A stretch of DNA of 14,955 nt from Dinochytrium kinnereticum (lineage: Eukaryota > Chytridiomycota > Chytridiomycetes > Chytridiales > Chytridiaceae). The DNA is taken from assembly GCA_027604005.1 (NCBI GenBank), contig JADGJT010000463.1, forward strand, positions 914 through 15,868, written 5' to 3'. Shown piece by piece: positions 8,772 through 14,955 of this stretch. A program made the position numbers and the translations under genes. The notes beneath the pieces are model-generated. The model worked only from the letters and a program-made list of their open reading frames with translations, was not told where the DNA came from and made no database searches. Position 1 is the stretch's first letter. Every line of letters begins with the position of its first letter.

Positions 8772-8974
8772 CCCTCAAATTCAAACTTGTTTTGTGGCAC
8801 GAAAACATGCATGCAGGATACGGTTAAAAAGAACGGGACTTTCGTTTTCTTTATTTACTTCAGCCGGCGGTCGAGGGGTAAAAAGGGGTGATTGATGTTC
8901 ACCGATAGCGCAAGATCTGGTTTTGGATGAAACAATTTTTGGGCAGCGATGAACCGCGGGAAGTATAGATCTAT
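8772..8974 (-). promoter_or_regulatory. AMSH-like gene promoter with two AGGGG boxes
   Basis: Only 203 bp separate the NDUFS3 stop from the AMSH-like start. Two AGGGG pentamers on the plus strand (8874-8878 and 8884-8888, CCCCT on the coding strand) lie 10 bp apart, resembling fungal stress-response elements. They are about 105-120 bp upstream of the start codon. The motif is short, so chance is possible. Confidence 0.3.
8850..8855 (-). terminator. AATAAA poly(A) signal candidate for NDUFS3
   Basis: The minus strand reads AATAAA 120 nt past the NDUFS3 stop codon and about 80 nt before the AMSH-like start. If used, the NDUFS3 3' UTR would overlap the promoter or leader of the downstream gene. 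Confidence 0.4.
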
Positions 8975-10231
8975 TCAGGATTTAGGAGCGTCGGATTTCT
9001 CGCCGGCGTCAGCGGGAAGTTTGAGCTTTCCGGCAGCCGTTCCAGGTCCAGTTTGCTCCCTGCAAAGGAAAGAATGAATTGGCGACGATTACATGATAAA
9101 ATGAAGGAAAAAAAAAAGATCGTTTAAGCTTACCAAGGAGACTGGTACTCGAATTGGCGGAAAGATTGCGCAAGCTCTAGAGGTTCGGCGACAACACGTT
9201 TCCTTTCTTCGTCATAGCGGACTTCGACGTATCCAGTTAGCGGGAAGTCTTTCCTCAAAGGGTACCCTTAATTAATCAAAAAAGAGTACAGGTTAGAAAT
9301 TTGAGAAGATATAATTGAGATCTTTCTTTAGCCGTAAAAACCAAAAATCAAACACCAAAAACATAGAGTCCTTCGGGAAAATATCTGCTTCCCCCGCTTT
9401 TGTTTCATCCCAATATGGATGGATGCCTTCTCCAGTAATTAGAGTACATCCAAATGTCCAACATATATCCACCTGGTGATCCTTGCTCCCTCCTTTTTCA
9501 TCAGAGTATGAGCCAAAAAAAAAAAACGTACCCTCAAATCCATAATCGGTGAGAATACGTCTCAGATCGGGATGTCCCGTGAAAAAGATGCCGTACATAT
9601 CATAAGCCTCCCTCTCAAACCAGTTGGCACCGCTGAAAATTCCAGAAATAGAAGGGACAGGCGAGACTTCACTGGCGTACGTCTTCACGCGGATACGGTT
9701 GTTATAACGGATGCTGAGAAGGTGGTACGCCACTTCAAACCGGTTAGGCCGGGTTGGGTAATCGACGCCAGCAATCTCAACAATCTGTTTAAATTGGCAG
9801 GCGGAGTGGTCCCTGAGAAAGCTCATGACTGGGAGGATGGCGGTGGGGGCCACAAAGAGGGTGAGTTCATCCTTGTAGATGCTGAACTGTTGGATGTATT
9901 TTGGGAGACTGGTTGCGATGAACTTTCCAAAGTCGTGCAGCTTGGGGTTGAGGACTGGCGCATCTCCACTGGTGGCCGGAGTGGTTGCTTTTGTTTTTTG
10001 ATGAAAAAGCATTGCTGGTCAGTACTAAAGCTCTTAAGATCCACAGATTGCTCGCTTGCTTCCAACAGCTTTCCACGCCTTAAGAACAAGCCATCCTAGC
10101 CTCGCTCAGACTGTTGAAAACCCCACTTGCATTCAGTGTCTCTGCCCATGATGCTCACCAAGATGCCTGATGGGAAAGGGCCTCGCCGCCAGAGGAGCCC
10201 GCGCCAATGCCCTCGCAATGGTCTTGAACAT
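8975..10231 (-). CDS. NDUFS3: NADH:ubiquinone oxidoreductase 30-kDa subunit (complex I, NDUFS3/NUO-30.4)
   Basis: This is a core subunit of the peripheral arm of mitochondrial complex I, near the N2 iron-sulfur cluster and the quinone site. Exons: 10231-10159, 10014-9532, 9266-9134, 9059-8975, giving 257 residues, close to the usual size. Exon 1 encodes an Arg/Ala-rich presequence ([20 protein letters not shown]), a typical mitochondrial targeting peptide. The family signature is intact at about 158-186, including [12 protein letters not shown] and [15 protein letters not shown], followed across the 265-nt intron 2 by [18 protein letters not shown] and then across intron 3 by WEQTGPG. Phases are 1, 1 and 2 and close exactly. 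Intron 1 has a TACTGAC motif unusually close to its CAG; intron 2 ends in AAG. The gene is divergent from bL31m with 60 bp between starts. Confidence 0.97.
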
Positions 10232-10291
10232 TTTCCCTAAGACGATAGAATTTTTTGCGCTTTTGCAATTCGATCGCCACCGTTGCAAACC
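10232..10291. promoter_or_regulatory. 60-bp bidirectional promoter between NDUFS3 and bL31m
   Basis: The start codons of the two divergent genes are separated by exactly 60 bp, so core promoter elements and both leaders must fit here or extend into coding DNA. No TATA box is seen. TTTTGC occurs at 10245-10250 and 10260-10265, and GTTGCAAAC (10282-10290) contains the palindrome TTGCAA, which also occurs at 10262-10267. Both products are mitochondrial, so co-regulation is plausible. Confidence 0.7.
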
Positions 10292-10621
10292 ATGTCAGGC
10301 CGAGGAGCAGCGCTGCTCAAGGGCAAGCACCCGCACACGTTCCTCCAGACCATCGTTCTCTCAGACGGCAGTACCTTCACGCTGAGATCGACATCCCCAA
10401 AGACTTTCATGAAGCTCACAAAGGACACCAGGAACCATGCTGTGTGGAACCCCTCGAGCGTTGTGGTCGATAAGTCGGGCGAGCTTTCCAAGTTCCAGCA
10501 GCGCTTCGGTGACTTGGGCGATTTGATGGAGATGAGCAGTACCATCGTGGAACCCGAGCCGGTTGTCAAGGCGGCGCCGGCGCCAACAGCAGCGGCGTCC
10601 AAGGGCAAGAAGAAGAAGTAA
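10292..10621 (+). CDS. MRPL36: Mitochondrial large-subunit ribosomal protein bL31m
   Basis: The gene encodes a 109-residue, intronless protein of the bacterial L31 family, expected in the mitochondrial 54S/39S large subunit at the central protuberance, where bL31 bridges toward the small subunit. The core is HPHTFLQTIVLSDGSTFTLR followed by STSPK, then a WNP motif and a helix-like FQQRFGDL at about 68-75. The C-terminus is an Ala/Pro linker ending in KGKKKK. The Zn-binding cysteines of some bacterial L31 proteins are absent, as is usual in fungal mitochondrial forms. The ATG at 10292 has a good context (AACCATGT). A TTG at 10283 is in frame but is an unlikely eukaryotic start. A cleavable presequence is not obvious; the short basic N-terminus may serve. 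The family call rests on the core motif and is firm, the yeast symbol less so. Confidence 0.87.
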   Translation: MSGRGAALLKGKHPHTFLQTIVLSDGSTFTLRSTSPKTFMKLTKDTRNHAVWNPSSVVVDKSGELSKFQQRFGDLGDLMEMSSTIVEPEPVVKAAPAPTAAASKGKKKK

Positions 10622-11098
10622 ACGGGATTCTCTGAGACAGATGAGGAAGGCACTTGAATCACTGTCGACGAATGCATTCCAGTAGCAGCAGCTGAAGGGA
10701 CGAGTTTCTTTCCTTTGGATGCGTTTTTTGTGACAGTGTTTATGACTGGGCACTGGACGACATCAAATAACAAGCTGTTTTTTCACGCACACACGCATAC
10801 ACGGCCCCACCTGATAATTCACCCCAACACCCCCACCCAACTGGCTCGGCCTCACCCTGTTAGACCACCCCTGCAGCCATCCATTTCTTTTGTTTTCCAT
10901 TATGCGTGTTGAGGGATGTTGGAATATTCCAACTGGTGGAGGATATCGACGCACCATTTGAGCAATAAAGTTGAATGCAATCAGGCAGGCAGAACAATGT
11001 GAAGGAATATTCTTGACCTAAAATGTCTCAGCTGCAGCGAGGGATTTCATTCAGCAAGTTGAAGGTCTGCAGCTCCACTTGGGCTTGTGTGACGACAG
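10622..11098. other. bL31m 3' UTR and Med13 promoter/leader
   Basis: This 477-bp interval lies between two genes on the same strand. It contains a short CA-rich run near 10786-10803 and a C-rich stretch (10803-10870), then a poly(A) signal candidate at 10964-10969. About 130 bp remain for the Med13 promoter and leader. The bases just before the Med13 start read GACGACAG, which could also be a splice acceptor for a leader intron. No additional gene is seen; minus-strand frames here are antisense shadows. Confidence 0.5.
10964..10969 (+). terminator. AATAAA poly(A) signal candidate for bL31m
   Basis: A canonical AATAAA lies 343 nt after the bL31m stop and 130 nt before the next start codon on the same strand. 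Confidence 0.45.
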
Positions 11099-14000
11099 AT
11101 GGTGTTGACTCCTTCGCCAGCCTTTGGCTCCACCGGCGCTCAACAGGCGGCTGCTGCCTTTGACGAGGCAAACTGCCTCACGAATGCATTTGTGCTGGTA
11201 ATCCCATGCACTGCCGCCCTTCCAGTTGCTGACCTCCGTCCTCAACCTGTCCGCTTCTGCGGTGACAACAGGGTGGGCTGTCCAAGATCAGGTGGAGGCG
11301 TTACTACATCATCACAGACACGGCGTGCTCGGCAGAGGAGGACATTGGATTCAATGAGGACTCGGAGCTGCTGCCCGTTCATATGGGCCTGGGAGGTGAA
11401 TTTGACGACCGTGCCCATCCCGTCATGTCAGTGCCAGATGGCACTGGCGGCAGTAGGACAATTCGAGACCCTCTCCTTTGCGCGCATTTTACTCTGCTCA
11501 ACGCAAAGATCCCATCCATATGGAGGCTGGCTGAATACAACGACGTGGAATCGGAGCCTCATTCTGTAAGTTTTGACAACGAGAAGGGAGGGCGTGGCGA
11601 GCTCTTTGTATGGATTTTATTTGGCAAGCGAAAGTAGTAAGCTGAAGTCGAGCGCTTTAGCTGGTTCCAATAGTATCATACAAATGAAAAGATACTTTAT
11701 CTTATCATGTGGTTTCTCTTGTAGCTGAGTGAAGCGCGATATGCTTTTATCTGCCAAGCGAAGCGCATTCATTTTTCTTCTTCTTCATATTGCTCTTTAT
11801 AGGCGAGCGAAGCGAGATTTTTTCTTTGCCTTTTGAAATGTTCCTTTTTACATTGAACATTTGCCCATATACTAAATATCTTATTCACCCATCTTCATCT
11901 CGTCGATCTACACTTCTTATCTTACCCGAAATTTTCTAACTTGCTTTTTTTCGGTCAGGTGGGAAATGGCGCATCTGATCCTCCCCATGAGAGAAAACGG
12001 AAACGATCAGTTTGTGGAAGAGGACCTCCAACAAAGCTCTACGCAAAGACTGTTCCGAAAAACTCTACTACCCACTCTAATTCGTCCTCCTCCCTCTTTG
12101 GCTCTTCCTCTCAGTCCGAAATGCTTCCTGAATCACGGGGATCCACCACTCCAGCTTCCGTAGCATCACCTGCTGGAATACCTGCAACACCGCCAGTCCC
12201 GTCTGCGACCCTTTCTCGAAAGCAAAGTGTCGTGCCCTTGCTTTGTGCGGAACCAGAGGTTGCAGATATGGATCGATGTGATGTGCCCGATCCACCTTTA
12301 GGAGTTGGGGTACCTCAGACTCACCAGGCTTCTTTGGAACCTACTGAGTACGGGGCGCGATCTCTGTGCCGGGAGCTGTGGTTTTTCGAGCTGGGTGGTG
12401 ATGCGGAGAAGGATTTAAGTGGAGTCTCAAAGGGGGCTTTAGACAGACTCTTCTTTTTGGAGGAGGGAGAGTTTTCATTTGACACGATTTATGTTCAGGG
12501 ACCGTTTCAATCTCCTAATTCTATTGCTAGCATGGAGGGACGACTCTTTGTAGGTGCCATTTTGAATCTTCTAGAAAGGTTTGTGCTGCCCTATTCAAGG
12601 TTCTGGTTGGGAAGTCATAATTGACTCTCTTTCGGCTAGGTCTTTTGCTTCCCAAGGCAGTATTCGCTTAGGCGATCGCTTTCTCTTGTTGCCATTATAC
12701 GATAAATCTATTTCTCCAACAGAGTACTCGGATCTAAGCGAGAAACTCAATTTTAAGGATAGGATAAGGTATTACACTCTTTAATATGACACGGAAGGAC
12801 TTAAATAATATAGAACGGGTTTATTGTCGATTTCATTGTCTATTCAGCTAATCGGGACGAATCTCGTCATGCAACCAAAGATATCTCATTTTCCTTTGAG
12901 ATCTCTTACGTCAAAGGATCTTCGATCGGCTCGTGCTAGAGACTATATCGATGGTTGGTCTTAATGAAACTACTTGTAGGCTCTCTAAAAAATGTTCTTC
13001 CCAGCCATCATTTCTCCGTCGGGGGTTAAAGCGAAAGTCATCTGCCCAGAAACGGGCCCGAAGTCTCAGCATACATCACAGACCGAGTCTTTGGAATTAA
13101 ACCAATGGGCTTCACTCTTAAATCTCCCCTTAGAGCTTCTGAATCTCTCTCAACCCACACCTATCGCTGTGGATTCCGAACCTCTTCCTAAATTCGTCAC
13201 TATCGTATTAGAGGATAAGTTATGCGTTCGGTACCCAACTTCTCTTGTTTTTAAATACGCCGAAAACTCATATTCCATGAACGAGGTTGCTCGACGGGCA
13301 GAACATTTTCGTCGGTTTTGGAGGAAGAATGCTTTTCCGGGACCTAATCCAGGCAATAATATTGATTTTTGGAAGTTCCAGGATCCGTTTGAGAGATTGC
13401 TAGATGTGACTTTGAAAGATTTGGGGAGAGGTGACGCGTTAATTGAGGAACGGCAAAAAGAAGAGGAAGTGCGGAGGAAGAGGGAGGAGGAGGCCAATAC
13501 AAAGGTTGAGGAAAAAAGAAAAGCCCAAAGGTTTGTATATTTGTATACTCTATTTTTATTGTTTATCTTCATTACGTTTCTTTTTGTCTGGTCGTTCTAG
13601 TGCTTTGATTTTTCATGTAACGCATATTTTGTCCCCAGGGAGGCAAAGACATCAGCATCGCTCCCATCAGTCGATACGTCCATATCAGTAGATATTGGCG
13701 GCCCATCGACGGCTAGCCTAGGTGCCTCCATGACGCCGCTAAAAGGTGGCTCCAACGACTACTCCTTCCTCTCGGTCAACGCCATGCCCTTCCTCTCTAC
13801 CTCTGCCCCTCAAGACACGAACGACCTCACCCTCGATGATATTGGCGACATGGATTTTGATTTCTTCACATCCAGCTCCGCTACTCCGCCTTTCACCGCT
13901 CCTTCCCCGGGACTACCTCTAACCGCTCCATCACCCTTTGCTATTCCTGCGACACCAGCCCCCATTCCGGCCTCACCGGCACCGTTTCACACCGTAAACC

Positions 14001-14955
14001 CGCTTTCGGTAGCGTCGACGACGAGCCCAGTGGTGCCGGCGTCTCCGGGGACTTATAAGAGACACAACGTTTCTACCCCTTACGAAGAAACCACATCTCC
14101 TGCTGTTGTAACGATTCCCAGTACACCTCATGAACCTGCCCCTATGTTGACCGCTACTGAACCCTTTCACGTTGATTCCGCGGAGAAGCACGATCCGCCA
14201 ATGGCGTTAAGCGATTGCAGTGATGATGACTGCCTCGCGGTTCCGGAGAAATGGGCGGGGGTGCACCTTGATTTTGAAATAGTCTGGGGACATCGTGAGA
14301 AGTATGGAAGGGGCGGGATGTATTCTTATTTTGCTGATCCGCCCCCAGCAAGAATTATGAAAAGGTCTTCTTTTGAGGGTGGAAGCAGTGGTAACGTGAG
14401 CAAACGGCGGAGAATGTCGCCAGAAAGTAGTGGATCGGAGTCAGATGACGGCGATGATTCCGATTCGGATGACGAGTTTAGAATGGTTTCAAATGAGAAT
14501 ATCTGCCTCCCAACTTCACCTCCTACATCTGATATCAGCGGAAGTGTTGAAAGGATTTGGGGAAGACCTTTAAACGGAATGCCGGTCGCTCTTTATGTTC
14601 TCCAAAAAGCGTCGCGGAGGTTCGCAACAAAGCCAATCACTCACACGGATTGTAATGCGTCTCTTGATGTGGGAGCGACAGGTATGATATCGATTCCAAC
14701 CCCTATATCACCCAAAAGTGCGACTGCAATGGACGAGTCGATTGAGGATGGGGAGGTTGGTGAAGTGACGAACGGTATGGAAATTGAACCTGTTCAAGTG
14801 GGCCCAGAATCCGACCCTACCGATTTGTCGGATTCGCTTTTCACGAGGTACATTCAGAGACTTAAAGGCGGTGAATCTGATTCGGAAGTGGCGCTGAGTT
14901 TGAGGATTTTGGCTGAAACATTTTTTTGTGGGATATGTCTGGAAGGCCCAGGCAA
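11099..14955 (+). CDS. MED13: Mediator complex subunit 13 (Med13/Srb9/Ssn2), 3' end outside window
   Basis: This is the large subunit that tethers the CDK8-cyclin C kinase module to core Mediator in the nucleus. Exons: 11099-11197, 11272-11565, 11959-12578, 12640-12768, 12814-12953, 13005-13530, 13639 to the window end. They give about 1041 residues, so several hundred are probably missing. Med13 N-domain hallmarks are NCLTNAFVL joined to GGLSKIRWRRYYI (residues 25-46), a Trp-Phe-Phe-Glu segment near 280, NLLE joined to RSFASQGSIRLGDRF (about 334-352), TNLVMQP, then IISPSGVKAKV. Residues about 570-606 are a charged helix. LDDIGDMDFDFF near 670 matches the short acidic motif of fungal Med13. 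A Pro/Ser/Thr-rich disordered stretch, a KRRR basic patch (about 858) and an Asp/Ser run follow. Phases are 0, 0, 2, 2, 1, 2. Intron 2 (393 nt) is unusually long and intron 4 (45 nt) short. Confidence 0.88.
11566..11958 (+). other. Long Med13 intron with recurrent AGCGAAGCG motif
   Basis: The intron begins GTAAGT and ends with TTTCTAAC followed by a T-run and CAG, so its boundaries are strong. It is 393 nt against 45-108 nt for the other introns of the gene. It carries variants of a short motif near 11632 (AAGCGAAAG), 11730 (TGAAGCGCG), 11756 (AAGCGAAGCGC) and 11804 (GCGAGCGAAGCGAG). Internal TAG acceptors occur but open no useful exon. Confidence 0.7.

Noticed and set aside
9572..10099. A 175-codon plus-strand open frame
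   Set aside because: It is antisense to NDUFS3 exon 2, whose product is unmistakable; the plus-strand translation matches no family.
10237..10773. A 178-codon minus-strand open frame
   Set aside because: It is antisense to bL31m and its 3' UTR and crosses the shared promoter; composition is a shadow of the real gene.
11566..11637. Continuation of Med13 exon 2 to a stop at 11639
   Set aside because: A GTAAGT donor at 11566 precedes it, and the downstream exon with a strong CTAAC...CAG acceptor continues the Med13 domain.

Overview
The window is nuclear DNA from an intron-rich fungus. The evidence is many short GT-AG introns (40-145 nt, with a few longer), CTAAC or CTGAC branch-like motifs, a fungal-type AMSH/Sst2 deubiquitinase, and a Med13 N-terminus. 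The intron density and microexons fit a basidiomycete better than a typical ascomycete yeast, but the phylum is inference.

Layout. Positions 1-2830 are a repeat field: TCC-rich units of about 220-250 bp in a higher-order duplication with an 1870-bp offset, plus a second, more diverged duplicated block. Positions 2831-5338 hold no recognisable gene. They contain a promoter-like palindrome/CCAAT cluster near 3030-3058, a strongly purine-skewed stretch, a long T/C tract and a facing A/G tract. A doubtful small membrane-protein gene may lie on the minus strand at 5339-5627. Positions 5628-6529 show no convincing gene.

From 6530 to the right edge the DNA is gene-dense. Order: AMSH-like JAMM deubiquitinase (minus, 13 exons, 8771 to 6530), complex I 30-kDa subunit NDUFS3 (minus, 4 exons, 10231 to 8975), mitochondrial ribosomal protein bL31m (plus, 10292-10621), and Mediator kinase-module subunit Med13 (plus, at least 7 exons, from 11099, running off the right edge). 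I assembled all exons by hand from reading frame, splice signals and family motifs. Each complete gene model sums to an intact frame.

NDUFS3 and bL31m start head to head with only 60 bp between start codons. This suggests one shared promoter for a respiratory-chain gene and a mitochondrial-ribosome gene. AMSH acts at endosomes and Med13 in transcription; neither shows a functional link to the other genes.

The most unusual features are the AMSH microexons (8, 11, 18 and 29 nt), three successive AMSH exons that each carry one copy of a 16-residue PxxPxKP repeat ending exactly seven codons before a phase-1 donor, the 60-bp divergent promoter, and the TCC repeat field. I found no self-contained novel system such as a biosynthetic cluster, transposon or defence locus.
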